A stretch of 64,000 nt of DNA from JBFLYO01 sp040756745 (GCA_040756745.1 JBFLYO010000007.1:1-64000); one strand, 5' to 3'. Shown: positions 1-9,382, counted from the first letter of the stretch. Made by a program: numbers and translations. The notes: a model not told the origin generated them from the letters alone.

Positions 1-114
1 AGGCCCCTGAGCATCGCGGTACACCGTCGGGCGCGGAGGCCCCTGAGCATCGCGGTACACCGTCGGGCGCGGAGGCCCCTGAGCATCGCGGTACACCGTC
101 GGGCGCGGAGGCCC
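1..114. repeat. 36-bp direct tandem repeat, three full copies plus 6 bp
   Basis: The unit begins AGGCCCCTGAGCATC and ends GGGCGCGG. It is repeated head to tail at 1, 37 and 73 with no differences, and a partial copy (AGGCCC) starts at 109. There are no spacers, so it is not a CRISPR array. The unit length is a multiple of three and two plus-strand frames are open through it, but I see no gene there. It lies just past the 3' end of the carboxylase gene and may continue to the left of the window. Confidence 0.95.
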
Positions 115-128
115 GACTTACACACTTG

Positions 129-1676
129 CTACAGCGGGATATTACCGTGTTTCCGCTTGGGGTTCCCCGCGACCTTATTCTCCAGCCGATGCAGCGCGCG
201 GATCAGTCTCGGACGCGTCTCCGATGGCTCGATGACATCGTCGATGTATCCGCGGCTTGCAGCAAGATAGGGATTGGCAAACTTCTCGCGGTACTCCTTC
301 TCCTTCTCCGCCAGTGCTTTCTCCCTGTCGGCGGCCGCCTCGATCTCCCGCTTGAAGATGATCTCGGCCGCCCCCTTCGGCCCCATCACCGCAATCTCGG
401 CCGTCGGCCACGCGACGTTGTAGTCCCCGCGGATGTGCTTGGAGTTCATGACATCGTACGCGCCGCCGTAGGCCTTGCGGGTGATGACGGTGAGTCGCGG
501 CACAGTGGCCTCGCAGAACGCGTAGAGCAGTTTCGCGCCGTTGGTGATGATGCCGCGCCATTCCTGGTCTGTCCCCGGCAGGAAGCCCGGCACGTCCTCA
601 AAGACGATGAGCGGGATATTGAACGCATCGCAGAACCGGACGAACCGCGCCCCCTTGCGCGACGAGTCAATGTCGAGCACCCCCGCCAGCACGCTCGGCT
701 GATTTGCGACGATCCCGACCGGCTTGCCGTCCAGGCGCGCGAATCCCACCACAATGTTTGCCGCAAAGTGCTCCTGCACCTCGAGAAACACGCCGTTGTC
801 CACCACGCGCGTGATTACCTGCTTGATGTCATACGGCTTGTTGGGATTCTCGGGAACGAGCGAATCCAGCTCCGGGTCTCTCCTCCCTGCGCTGTCGGTC
901 GCCGGCACCACCGGCGGATCGTCAACGTTGTTCGAAGGGATGTAGCTGAGTAGCGAGCGGATGGTCTGCAGACACTCCACCTCATTGTCGCACGCGAAGT
1001 GCGCCACGCCGCTCCGGGTGGCGTGCGTCATCGCACCGCCGAGATCTTCTGCACTTACCTCTTCGTGCGTGACTGTCTTGACGACGTTCGGCCCCGTCAC
1101 AAACATATAGCTGGTGTTCTGCACCATGAGGGTGAAATCGGTGATTGCGGGGGAATACACCGCACCTCCCGCACAGGGTCCCATGATGGCAGAGATCTGC
1201 GGGACGACGCCGGAGGCCAGGGTGTTTCGCAGGAAGATGTCGGCGTAGCCGCCGAGACTGACCACTCCCTCTTGAATCCGCGCACCACCCGAATCATTCA
1301 GGCCAATGATCGGGCACCCTACCCGCATCGCGACGTCCATGACCTTGCCGATTTTTTCCGCATGCGCCTCCGCCAACGATCCGCCGAAGACGGTGAAGTC
1401 CTGGCTGAACACGCAGACGAGCCGCCCGTCAATCGTCCCCGTCCCCGTGACCACACCGTCGCCGAGAAATCGTTGCTTTTCCAGGCCGAAATCATGCGAG
1501 CGGTGCTCCGCAAACATATCCATCTCGTCAAAGCTCCCTTCGTCGAGCAGGATCGTCAGCCGCTCCCGTGCCGTGAGCTTACCCTTCTTGTGCTGGTCGT
1601 CGATCCGCTGCTGCCCGCCCCCCAGCATCGCCTGCGCGCGAAGCTTGCGGAGATATTCGATGGAATTTTTGGACAT
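129..1676 (-). CDS. pccB: acyl-CoA carboxylase, carboxyltransferase (beta) subunit, propionyl-CoA carboxylase type
   Basis: This 515-aa protein has the length and sequence of the biotin-dependent carboxyltransferase family (PccB, MmdA and related). It transfers a carboxyl group from carboxybiotin to an acyl-CoA, usually propionyl-CoA to give methylmalonyl-CoA. The N-terminal half has the crotonase-fold GGARIQEG motif and the GPCAGGAVYSPA oxyanion region. The C-terminal half has GFLPGTDQEW, RKAYGGAYDVM and a WPTAEIAVMGPKGA block. It ends in a typical helical tail (IDDVIEPSETR). It is the last gene of a tight cluster with uvrD and yihY (18 bp after yihY). No alpha or biotin-carrier subunit is in the window, so the acyl substrate is inferred from the family only. 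A decarboxylase role is an alternative. Confidence 0.93.
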   Translation of the reverse strand: MSKNSIEYLRKLRAQAMLGGGQQRIDDQHKKGKLTARERLTILLDEGSFDEMDMFAEHRSHDFGLEKQRFLGDGVVTGTGTIDGRLVCVFSQDFTVFGGSLAEAHAEKIGKVMDVAMRVGCPIIGLNDSGGARIQEGVVSLGGYADIFLRNTLASGVVPQISAIMGPCAGGAVYSPAITDFTLMVQNTSYMFVTGPNVVKTVTHEEVSAEDLGGAMTHATRSGVAHFACDNEVECLQTIRSLLSYIPSNNVDDPPVVPATDSAGRRDPELDSLVPENPNKPYDIKQVITRVVDNGVFLEVQEHFAANIVVGFARLDGKPVGIVANQPSVLAGVLDIDSSRKGARFVRFCDAFNIPLIVFEDVPGFLPGTDQEWRGIITNGAKLLYAFCEATVPRLTVITRKAYGGAYDVMNSKHIRGDYNVAWPTAEIAVMGPKGAAEIIFKREIEAAADREKALAEKEKEYREKFANPYLAASRGYIDDVIEPSETRPRLIRALHRLENKVAGNPKRKHGNIPL

Positions 1677-1694
1677 GACGCCTCCAGGTGTGGG

Positions 1695-2588
1695 TTATCT
1701 CTCTTCTCTTCTTTTCCAATACACCTGCCCCACGATGCCGCCGAACACGAACAACAACGACGACAGGTAGATCCAGATCAGGAGCACAAGAAGGAACGCG
1801 TACGGCCCGTAGATCTTGCCGATGACCGACCAGTCCGAAATATACACCGCGAAGAGCCGGCCGGCGAGAACCCAGAGGATCGTTGTGGTCAGCGTCGAAA
1901 TCGCTGCCGCCATGCTGGGGGGCTTCACGTCGGTCATGTGCCGGTAGACGATGTAGAACATCACCGCGGTGAGCAGGACGATGATCATGGTTGGCACAGC
2001 GCGGGTAAATTCGGCCTCCACCAGCGGCTTCAGTGCCGGCACGTTCATCGCCAGCGGAGTGATGAGCATGTAGACCCAGATGGCGAAGTTCGTCGCCAGG
2101 AAGAGCACGAAGGCAAGCGCAATAAATCCGATGTCGTGTGCGAGGCTGGCGAGCAGACCGCGTGTCCGCTTCAGCTCATAGATCCTGTGCAGTGCGCTCC
2201 GCAGGGCATCGAACAGTGAGGTCGTGGTCCACAGGAGCACGAGAAACCCGAAGATCCCGAAGGACCGCCGGTAGGTCACAATGTCGGCGATGATCGACCG
2301 GATGGTGGTCTTGATCTCAACGGCGAAGGGCTGGCGGGGGAAGATCGTGTCAAGAATCTCGTTCAGCTGCTGCATGCTGAGGACATACGAGTTGAGGATT
2401 GTCCCCACTGCGGCGGCCGAGAGGAAGAGCATCGGGATCAGCGTCAGGATGCCGTTGAATGCAAGCCCTGACGCAAGGAAGAGGACGTCGTCTTCCACAA
2501 GCTTCCTGCCGATTGCGCGGGCGTAGAACCGGCCGGCTTCCAGGGTGTGGAGGGAACGCTTGACTGTGCGGATGACGAAATCGACCAT
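1695..2588 (-). CDS. YihY/BrkB family integral membrane protein
   Basis: This 297-aa protein has about six hydrophobic segments and the family hallmarks: a LASGLAFNGILTLIPM first segment after a basic N-terminus, a central RRSFGIFGFLVLLWTTTS segment, and a C-terminal IYGPYAFLLVLLIWIYLSSLLFVFGG segment. The family is UPF0761, formerly misnamed ribonuclease BN. Its molecular role is unsettled. It lies between uvrD (8 bp) and pccB (18 bp) in one transcription unit. Identification as a membrane protein is secure; function is not. Confidence 0.9.
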   Translation of the reverse strand: MVDFVIRTVKRSLHTLEAGRFYARAIGRKLVEDDVLFLASGLAFNGILTLIPMLFLSAAAVGTILNSYVLSMQQLNEILDTIFPRQPFAVEIKTTIRSIIADIVTYRRSFGIFGFLVLLWTTTSLFDALRSALHRIYELKRTRGLLASLAHDIGFIALAFVLFLATNFAIWVYMLITPLAMNVPALKPLVEAEFTRAVPTMIIVLLTAVMFYIVYRHMTDVKPPSMAAAISTLTTTILWVLAGRLFAVYISDWSVIGKIYGPYAFLLVLLIWIYLSSLLFVFGGIVGQVYWKRREER

Positions 2589-2596
2589 CGTGGAGG

Positions 2597-4816
2597 TTAC
2601 TGCGGACGGAGATTCGCGAACTTGAGCAGCAGATGTTTTCTCCCCACACTGTCGAAATCCACGATCGCGCGCGCGTTTTCCCCTCTCCCCTCCACGGCAA
2701 GGATGCGACCCGTGCCGAAGGTCTCATGAAGCACTCGGGTTCCCACCTTCGCGTGAAAACCGTCCTGGGATTCTCCTTCATAGTCGGGGAGTGGGTCGGC
2801 AAAATAGCGCTGGGTGTCGTCAGCCTGCCTGGCGCGCGGCGGGGACAGGAATCCCGGGGCCGACCGGCGGTACGGACGCTCTGAAGTGCGCGATGTTCCT
2901 TCCTGACGAACAAATGACTCATCGATCTCGTCGAGGAATCTCGAGCGGGATGAGGTGGTCAGGTCGCCAAACCGGTAGCGCGTGACGGCCCAGGAGAGAT
3001 ACAGCTTGCGTTTGGCGCGCGTCATACCGACGTACATCAGCCGCCGCTCCTCCTCCAGCTCGCTCCGTTCCGCCGCAGCCCCTCCCAGCGGGAAAAGTCC
3101 CTCCTCGAGGCCCGTAATGAAGACCACCGGGAATTCCAGTCCCTTTGCCGCATGCAGCGTCATGAGCGTCACCGCATTGCGGCCGAACTCCGCCTGGTCG
3201 ACATCGGAAACGAGGGATGCCTCCTCAAGAAAATCCTCGAGCTTCCCCCCTTCCCCGCGCGCGCTGAACTCCGTCAGTGCCGACACGAGTTCCTGGATAT
3301 TCTCGCTCCTGTTGAGCGCCTCGGCGGTGTTTTCTTCCTTGAGAGCAGTGAGTATCCCCACTTCATCCACCAGAGCGCGGGCCAGCTCCCCCACCGAGAC
3401 CTTGTCCTTGAGGCCTACGTACTTGACGAGCAGCTCATGCAGCGTCCGGAGTGCGGCGCGCGCCCGGTCCGATACCACCCCTTCGAGGCGCGGTGAAACC
3501 AGCCCATCGAACATCGAGAGTCTATGCTCGTCGGCCACAGAGCGGATCCTGGATACCGTCGTCTCGCCAATTCCGCGCGCCGGCACGTTGATGATCCGCA
3601 GTAAGCTTTCGCGATCCCTCGGGTTCGCGATCACGCTCAGATATGCCAGGATATCCTTGATCTCCCTGCGCTTATAGAACGCCACGCCGCCCACAATTAT
3701 ATAGGGGATGCCGGAGCGTCGGAGAGCATCCTCGATCGAGCGCGACTGGGCGTTGGTCCTGTACAGGACCGCAAAATCTTTCAGGTCAAGCTTGTGCCGG
3801 AGCGTCTCCTCCTGAACGCGCGCGACGACCCTGTACCCTTCGTCCCTGTCGTTCTCACATGTCTGGACAATCACCGGCTCCCCTTCGACATTCTCCGTCC
3901 AGAGTTTCTTCGCGATCTGGTCCACATTCAGCCTGATGACGGAGTCCGCCGCAGCAATGATCGTCTTCGTGGATCGGTAGTTCTGTTCGAGGCGAAAGAC
4001 CCTGCAATGCGGGTAATCCTTCTCAAAATCGAGGATATTCCTGATGTCTGCCCCCCGGAACGCATAGATGCTCTGGGCATCGTCTCCCACCACACAGATG
4101 TTCTTGTGCGCCTTCGCCAGCTCCTTGATCAGCCGGTATTGAACCCGGTTCGTGTCCTGATACTCATCCACCATAATGTACTTGAACCGGTACTGGTAGC
4201 GCTCAAGGACGTCCGGATGTTTTGCGAAAATCTCCAGCGGGTTCAGGAGCAGATCGTCAAAATCCATCACATTCGACCGCCGCAGCCGTTTGTTGTATTC
4301 GGTGTACACCATCGCCGCGCGTTCGGCCAGCGGATCCCCCGCCTCCTGCCGCATCTGGCGCGGGCTGATCATCGCGTTCTTTGCCTTGCTGATGCGGGAG
4401 CGTACCGCCTGCGGACTGTACTGTTGCGTCGGGATGCCGAGGGACCGCATGACCTCCCTGATGAGCGAGAGGCTGTCGTCTGAGTCGTAGATCGTGAAAT
4501 TACGCTCATACCCGATCCGTTCCCCCTCAAACCGGAGCATCCGGGCAAACAAGGAATGAAACGTCCCCATCCAGATGTCGCGGCTCTGCACACCCACCAG
4601 CCCCACGATGCGGCCTTTCATCTCTTCAGCCGCCTTGTTGGTGAACGTAAGGGCGAGGACCGACTCGGGACGGATGCCGCGCGCGATCAGGTGCGCGGCG
4701 CGGTAGGTGAGCACGCGGGTTTTGCCGCTGCCCGCGCCGGCAATCACCATCACGGGTCCGTCGATCGCATCGACAGCGTTGCGCTGTTCGGGATTGAGTT
4801 CATCGAGGAATGACAT
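2597..4816 (-). CDS. uvrD: UvrD/PcrA-family 3'-5' DNA helicase
   Basis: This 739-aa superfamily 1A helicase acts in nucleotide excision and mismatch repair and in removing proteins from DNA. Helicase motifs are in order: motif I GAGSGKT near residue 30, motif II DEYQDTN near 220, motif III VGDDAQSIYAFRGA near 240, motif IV region QNYRST near 280, and motifs V/VI (TLHAAKGLEFPVVF, YVGMTRAK) near 560-620. The C-terminus (HETFGTGRILAVEG) is the Tudor-like domain used by PcrA/UvrD to contact RNA polymerase. The length fits PcrA. It is the first gene of uvrD-yihY-pccB. PcrA and UvrD cannot be separated by eye. Confidence 0.95.
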   Translation of the reverse strand: MSFLDELNPEQRNAVDAIDGPVMVIAGAGSGKTRVLTYRAAHLIARGIRPESVLALTFTNKAAEEMKGRIVGLVGVQSRDIWMGTFHSLFARMLRFEGERIGYERNFTIYDSDDSLSLIREVMRSLGIPTQQYSPQAVRSRISKAKNAMISPRQMRQEAGDPLAERAAMVYTEYNKRLRRSNVMDFDDLLLNPLEIFAKHPDVLERYQYRFKYIMVDEYQDTNRVQYRLIKELAKAHKNICVVGDDAQSIYAFRGADIRNILDFEKDYPHCRVFRLEQNYRSTKTIIAAADSVIRLNVDQIAKKLWTENVEGEPVIVQTCENDRDEGYRVVARVQEETLRHKLDLKDFAVLYRTNAQSRSIEDALRRSGIPYIIVGGVAFYKRREIKDILAYLSVIANPRDRESLLRIINVPARGIGETTVSRIRSVADEHRLSMFDGLVSPRLEGVVSDRARAALRTLHELLVKYVGLKDKVSVGELARALVDEVGILTALKEENTAEALNRSENIQELVSALTEFSARGEGGKLEDFLEEASLVSDVDQAEFGRNAVTLMTLHAAKGLEFPVVFITGLEEGLFPLGGAAAERSELEEERRLMYVGMTRAKRKLYLSWAVTRYRFGDLTTSSRSRFLDEIDESFVRQEGTSRTSERPYRRSAPGFLSPPRARQADDTQRYFADPLPDYEGESQDGFHAKVGTRVLHETFGTGRILAVEGRGENARAIVDFDSVGRKHLLLKFANLRPQ

Positions 4817-4889
4817 CGCCCCAGTATACCGAAAAAGAGGGCGGAAGGCAAGAAACGCAGAGGGAACCGGCAGAGGGAAACTCTGCGGC

Positions 4890-5393
4890 TCAGATGAGGA
4901 GCGAACCTTCGAGCTTGAGGAGAAACTCTTTCGTCTTCAGTCCGCTCCCGTAGCCGACGAGTGAGCCGTCCGTGCCGACAACGCGATGACACGGGATGAT
5001 GATCGGGACCGGGTTGGCGGCGTTGGCACGACCGACCGCCTGGAAGCCGCGGCTGGTTCCGATGCGCTTTGCCAGCTGCTTGTACGTGATCGTAGTGCCG
5101 TACGAAATCTTCGTCAGCTCGCGCCACACGCGAGTCTGGAACGGCGTGCCGATCAGGTCTACGGCACACGTGAACTTCGCGAGCCGTCCGTTGAAGTACC
5201 GGTTGAGCTGGTCGATGACCTCCTTGTTGCGCGACTTGTTGTCGGCAACCTGATTGTCATCGAAATTATCGCGCAGCCATCGGAAGAAATCGCGCTTCGT
5301 CTGTCGCGGCACGCTCACCTTACACACTCCCTTGTCGGTTGAAGCGACGTAGATCAACCCGATCTTGGAATCGAACGAGGTGCAGTAGACCAT
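4890..5393 (-). CDS. ogt: methylated-DNA-[protein]-cysteine S-methyltransferase
   Basis: This suicide repair enzyme takes O6-alkyl groups from guanine onto its active cysteine. The PCHRVVGTDGSLVGYGSGL block near the C-terminus contains the acceptor Cys in PCHRV. It is preceded by the HTH region RIGTSRGFQAVGRANAANPVPI and a VWRELTKISYGTTITY segment. I chose the ATG at 5393 (protein MVYCTSF..., 167 aa). A longer in-frame reading would add 36 non-conserved residues. It stands alone between uvrD and the large surface-protein gene. Confidence 0.93.
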   Translation of the reverse strand: MVYCTSFDSKIGLIYVASTDKGVCKVSVPRQTKRDFFRWLRDNFDDNQVADNKSRNKEVIDQLNRYFNGRLAKFTCAVDLIGTPFQTRVWRELTKISYGTTITYKQLAKRIGTSRGFQAVGRANAANPVPIIIPCHRVVGTDGSLVGYGSGLKTKEFLLKLEGSLLI

Positions 5394-5503
5394 GGCGCGG
5401 ACTGTGAATGAAGCTGCGCGAGCGATGAAGCAGGACGGTCCCGGAGAATCGTAACGCGGGCAACGGGGAGTATAAAGAAATGACCTCTGAAACGCAAGCA
5501 AAA

Positions 5504-8500
5504 TCAGAAGAAGGCTCTCACCTCGGCACGTGCGGTGTGGACCGGTGCGGCTCCGGCTTCCGTGCGGCCGTCGTATGCGACCGTCGCCTGGATGAACTGC
5601 GTCACCCGGTAGTCAAACCCCGCACGCCATTGCCATGTTTTTCCCGCCACGCGTCCCCCTGTCAACTCATAGGGGTACAATTCAAGCGTCCTGCTGACCC
5701 GAACCTCCTCGCGCGACGCCTCCGCGCGGGCCTGACCTGCGCCGAGGAACGCGTACACGAACCTCACCGTTTGCGCATTCAGCGCCGCATCGACCGTCGG
5801 CACCGGGAGCCTGTCCGTCGCTTCACCGAGATCGAACTTCATGCCGAGCTCGACGTTTTGCTCAGGCCGGTACGAGACGTCAAACGTCACCGCATTTGAC
5901 AGAATATCCCTCAATCTGGCAGATTGCTGTAGTGACGTAACACGGTCGATCCTGTTGACGAAATCGAGCTGGTTGGCAATATCCGGAACAAGCTGCCATC
6001 GCAGTCGCACGGAACGCTCCCGTGTGTACGCATGCTCGATCCCGCCGCTGAAATTTGTCAATCCGCGGCGCTGCGAGTACCGAAACCTCGCGGAAAAGGT
6101 CGGCTCGCCTTCAAACATCAGGAGATCCTGCGTAAGCACTTGTGAGCCCGCGAGTGTCGTGGAATCGCGGAGAAACCGGTTGAAGTTGAGAAGATAAATC
6201 TGCTTCAGGTCGCGCTCGCTGCTTTTCTCATCGATCCGTATGTAGGTTTCTGTGGACACGGGCCTCAACACGCTGCTGAGAAATCCGCCGTCGCGGTCAA
6301 TGAACCGCGAGGGGGTTACGCGGACCCGGAGACTTGAATTCAGGTCGATGATCGGAAACAGCTCCTCTGTGGGCACTGTGGTCACGATGAAGTCCCCATC
6401 GAATCGCGTGAGCACGAATTCGTTTTCATCCGCAATTCCGTTGTTGTTCAGGTCCCCCAGATACCGGTAATTGCCGCTCCCCTGCGCAACCCGCACGAAG
6501 ACCCGTTCAGGGCGGGACGAGCGTTGCGTCGCCGTCTCGTAAAACAAATCCGCCTCAACGCCGCGGTTCAGAGGCGTGTAGCGCGACTGGCTCCTCACCA
6601 GCACGGTTTGAATGTCGGAGTTCCCCAGGAGCCTGAATTCCGGCGTGAACAGTTTTTTCCGCAGCGTGATGTAGAGCGAAGTGGAGAAGTTCCCCCGCTC
6701 AGCAAGCCGGCTGGCGTACGCTTGCGTAAACGAGTTGGATTCGCGCAGGAGCGCCCCGCCGATTGTCTGGTTGTCATTCCTCCAGGAGAATTCGGCCGAA
6801 AGACTCAATGGCCCCAGCTCTCGCAAGGAGAGGCGCGGGCCGTACATGTCGTAGGCAAAACTCCCCTGTTTGAAACCCGTGCCGGCGATCGGGGTGATTT
6901 CGCGCCTCTCTCCTTCATAGGCGAAACCGGGCGTGAAGAGACCGATCGTGTGCGCGATGGACCCTTTCTGCCTCAACCAGACCCCTGCATTGTCGCCAGG
7001 ACGATCGGTCGTCCTAACCCGTTCGATCTCATAGTCGGTGACGGGCAACACCGGCCCGCGCATGCTGACGGTCCCCGCGACACGGGTCGAACGTTGCGCG
7101 TCCCCCCGGGTAATCCGTCCATAGGTGCCCCCGACTGTGATATCATTCGAAGGCATATAGCGAAGCGTTCCCTCCCTGATTTCCTCATCCGCTGCTGCCA
7201 GCGAATCGACTCCCCACTTCCGGTTGAATTCAATGTCGTTCGTTCGGTCGATGGGGACGAATCGTGCCCCGACCCGCCGTTCCTTCAGCAGAAGGTCGAA
7301 ACCGCCGATGTCCGTCCCGCCGATCATGATATCGCGAGGGGAGTATCCCGCGGTGAACCGGATTGCCTCCCCCCGAATCGATGTCCCGGGAAGCGATGAG
7401 AACCGGTTTGCATTAAACGTGCTCCCCGCGTACTCCCCGCTGACCGTCAGCTCCTTCACCGGGCGAAGATCAAGGGCGAAGTCGAGGATCTGATCGGATT
7501 GCGGAAGAGGAAGGTAGCGCAGCGGAAGATAGTCGCCGCCGCCGGCGCCCCGCCATTCAAACACGCCCACTTGCCTGCGGACATAGTCGCCGCGCCCTGC
7601 GCCGACGAACGAAAAGCTCACCAGGTATTTCGCATTGGGGTCGCCAGGTGCGTATCGATAGAAACGGACCGGGACGCCACCCGCAAGGAGGCTGTCGACC
7701 TGCACATAGACGCCCCCCGTGTCCGCGCGGGTGACGCCGCTGACGACTGCCTTCGACCTGTCTCCCCCGGCCTGTTCCAGAACCCTTCGCGCGCTGTCGG
7801 TCACCGCAAAATCGATGGGGGCATCCGGATCATCCGCCTCGCGCAGGTAGGAGAACGTAAACCGCGCTTTCTCGTCGAAGAAGGCCGTGGAACTCTTCAC
7901 ACCGATCAGCGACCGCGAGTACTGGCGGTCGGTGTATTCGAAGTCAATCACGATGCGGGAGGCGGAGGTAATCAGCCGTCGCGGCGTGAATGTCACTTCG
8001 GCCGTTGAGTAGTCAATCGTATAGTCGTTGGTTTCGCCGCGGGTCATCGCCTCACCGTTGATGTAGACCCTCTCCGTTCCTGCGATGACGATGATGTCCC
8101 GCTCGCTATTCCTCCCCGTCAGACGGTACGGGCCCTGAACGCCTTCGAGGCCCGGGAACTGCATTGTGGAGAATTTTCCCCTGGTGATGGCTCCTGCAAC
8201 GATCGCGGAGCCCGACGTCGAACCGAACCGATAGTCCGCGTTCCCCTTCGCTCCCTGGAGCTTCCGGCTGAGTCTCGCAAACTCCTGGCCGTCCATATCG
8301 AGAACAAAATCCCCCAGCGTGGCCCCCACATCGGTGCTCCGGATCTCCACGAACACCTTGTCGAATTCCTGCAAGGTTTGCGTTGTCCCTTCCGGCTGGA
8401 TGGGGGTATTCTCGTCGGTGAGCGTCGCGGCCACGTCGATGTCGGACGCGATCTTTCCGGCAAGCTGCATGCGAAAGCCGGAGTTCAGCGAGAGGTCCCT

Positions 8501-9043
8501 GTTGGAGCCGACGGTAAAACCCCGCACGATACTCCCGCTTTTCTGCAGGTTTGGCCCGAAGATATCGTCGACCGTCAGTGCGCTCCGGGCGCGCGTGATA
8601 GCAACCGAGTCTCGTCCCGTGGTATCGCGGAGCGTGACCAGCGTTCGGCGGGCGTAGACCCCCCGCAGCCGGAACGGAAAGTACATGTAGCGCACGGTCA
8701 CGGTGTGGGCGCGGCCGGTGGAATCCTGCAGAAGGCGCTGGAGGAACACAGTGTCGAAACGAACTGTCCCGAAGCGATACCCGATGGAATAGTCCGTGCC
8801 TCGCCGGGCCACGGCGTGGGTATCGATCAGGACGGTATCGGTCTCTGCGACGATGAACTGGTCGGGGAGTCGGATGAGCGAATCGAGCAGGCCGGGCGTG
8901 ACGGCGATGGTCGTCGCTGCAGAAGGGAGGGAGGGTGAGGAACCCTGCTGTGCCGCAGCGGGTGCAGTCAGCAGGAAGAAGGCGAGCAGGACACTCTGAG
9001 AGCGGCGCCCCGTCGGGGGCTGTATGTGTGAGTGCCGGCTCAT
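5504..9043 (-). CDS. large secreted or outer-membrane protein, unknown function
   Basis: This 1179-aa protein begins with a signal peptide (SVLLAFFLLTAPAAAQQ, cleavage near residue 32). Residues about 150-400 contain alternating beta-strand patterns such as LQEFDKVFVEI, GDFVLDMDGQEFARLSRKLQG and DYTIDYSTAEVTFTPRRLIT. These resemble segments of SprA-like surface proteins of Bacteroidota. The second half is a long series of amphipathic strands, and the last residues are AEVRAFF, with the aromatic C-terminus typical of outer-membrane beta-barrels. It is monocistronic, divergent from the tRNA-Leu gene. I do not recognise a named family, and the barrel prediction is inference. Confidence 0.8.
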   Translation of the reverse strand: MSRHSHIQPPTGRRSQSVLLAFFLLTAPAAAQQGSSPSLPSAATTIAVTPGLLDSLIRLPDQFIVAETDTVLIDTHAVARRGTDYSIGYRFGTVRFDTVFLQRLLQDSTGRAHTVTVRYMYFPFRLRGVYARRTLVTLRDTTGRDSVAITRARSALTVDDIFGPNLQKSGSIVRGFTVGSNRDLSLNSGFRMQLAGKIASDIDVAATLTDENTPIQPEGTTQTLQEFDKVFVEIRSTDVGATLGDFVLDMDGQEFARLSRKLQGAKGNADYRFGSTSGSAIVAGAITRGKFSTMQFPGLEGVQGPYRLTGRNSERDIIVIAGTERVYINGEAMTRGETNDYTIDYSTAEVTFTPRRLITSASRIVIDFEYTDRQYSRSLIGVKSSTAFFDEKARFTFSYLREADDPDAPIDFAVTDSARRVLEQAGGDRSKAVVSGVTRADTGGVYVQVDSLLAGGVPVRFYRYAPGDPNAKYLVSFSFVGAGRGDYVRRQVGVFEWRGAGGGDYLPLRYLPLPQSDQILDFALDLRPVKELTVSGEYAGSTFNANRFSSLPGTSIRGEAIRFTAGYSPRDIMIGGTDIGGFDLLLKERRVGARFVPIDRTNDIEFNRKWGVDSLAAADEEIREGTLRYMPSNDITVGGTYGRITRGDAQRSTRVAGTVSMRGPVLPVTDYEIERVRTTDRPGDNAGVWLRQKGSIAHTIGLFTPGFAYEGERREITPIAGTGFKQGSFAYDMYGPRLSLRELGPLSLSAEFSWRNDNQTIGGALLRESNSFTQAYASRLAERGNFSTSLYITLRKKLFTPEFRLLGNSDIQTVLVRSQSRYTPLNRGVEADLFYETATQRSSRPERVFVRVAQGSGNYRYLGDLNNNGIADENEFVLTRFDGDFIVTTVPTEELFPIIDLNSSLRVRVTPSRFIDRDGGFLSSVLRPVSTETYIRIDEKSSERDLKQIYLLNFNRFLRDSTTLAGSQVLTQDLLMFEGEPTFSARFRYSQRRGLTNFSGGIEHAYTRERSVRLRWQLVPDIANQLDFVNRIDRVTSLQQSARLRDILSNAVTFDVSYRPEQNVELGMKFDLGEATDRLPVPTVDAALNAQTVRFVYAFLGAGQARAEASREEVRVSRTLELYPYELTGGRVAGKTWQWRAGFDYRVTQFIQATVAYDGRTEAGAAPVHTARAEVRAFF

Positions 9044-9108
9044 CTCTGCTGATGAATATAGCTGAATAGCGTCAGGGAGTAAAGATGAGCGGGCAGCGAC
9101 CTTCCTGA

Positions 9109-9137
9109 TTGAGTTTGGGGGAGGTTTGGACTATATT
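9109..9137 (+). promoter_or_regulatory. sigma70-like promoter of tRNA-Leu
   Basis: A -35 TTGAGT (9109-9114) and a -10 TATATT (9132-9137) are separated by exactly 17 bp. The predicted start is near 9144, about 7 nt before the mature tRNA. Confidence 0.65.
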
Positions 9138-9150
9138 ACTGATGACGGAC

Positions 9151-9234
9151 GCCAAAGTGGCGGAATTGGTAGACGCGCGGGACTCAAAATCCCGTGGTGG
9201 CAACACCGTGAGGGTTCGAGTCCCTCCTTTGGCA
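9151..9234 (+). tRNA. tRNA-Leu, anticodon CAA
   Basis: The acceptor stem GCCAAAG (9151-9157) pairs with CTTTGGC (9227-9233), with discriminator A at 9234. The anticodon stem CGGGA/TCCCG encloses the loop CTCAAAA, giving anticodon CAA at 9185-9187 (reads UUG). A long variable arm (GTGGCAACACC region) identifies a class II tRNA, and the T loop is GGTTCGAGTCC. The 3' CCA is not encoded. Confidence 0.97.
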
Positions 9235-9257
9235 CTTGCTGCGGTCACGCTTGGAGT

Positions 9258-9363
9258 AGTCAGTAGGCAGAAGTCAGTAGGCAGAAAGAAGACCTCGGTC
9301 TCGATCTTGATCTCAATCTAAATCTCAATCTGCTTTCTGCCTACTGCATACTGCTTACTGACT
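9258..9363. repeat. large imperfect inverted repeat, 31-bp arms
   Basis: The left arm (9258-9288, starting AGTCAGTAGGCAG) is nearly the reverse complement of the right arm (9333-9363, starting CTTTCTGCCTACTG). The left arm itself contains the motif CAGTAGGCAGAA twice. The 44-bp interval holds a degenerate ATCTCAATCT-type repeat that also occurs near 35.6-35.7 kb. It could fold into a long hairpin between the tRNA and the convergent permease gene. It may be a dispersed palindromic element or a bidirectional terminator. Confidence 0.8.
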
Positions 9364-9382
9364 TCTCCCCGCCTCTCCCCGG

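Noticed and set aside
1..114. 36-bp repeats as a CRISPR array
   Set aside because: The unit length fits, but copies abut with no spacers and no cas genes are nearby.
999..2219. Long open frame antisense to pccB and yihY
   Set aside because: His/Arg/Asp-rich translation typical of a shadow in high-GC DNA; both minus-strand genes are well conserved families.
9227..9245. TTGGCACTTGC at the tRNA 3' end as a sigma54 promoter
   Set aside because: It is explained by the tRNA acceptor stem and the half-site spacing is wrong.
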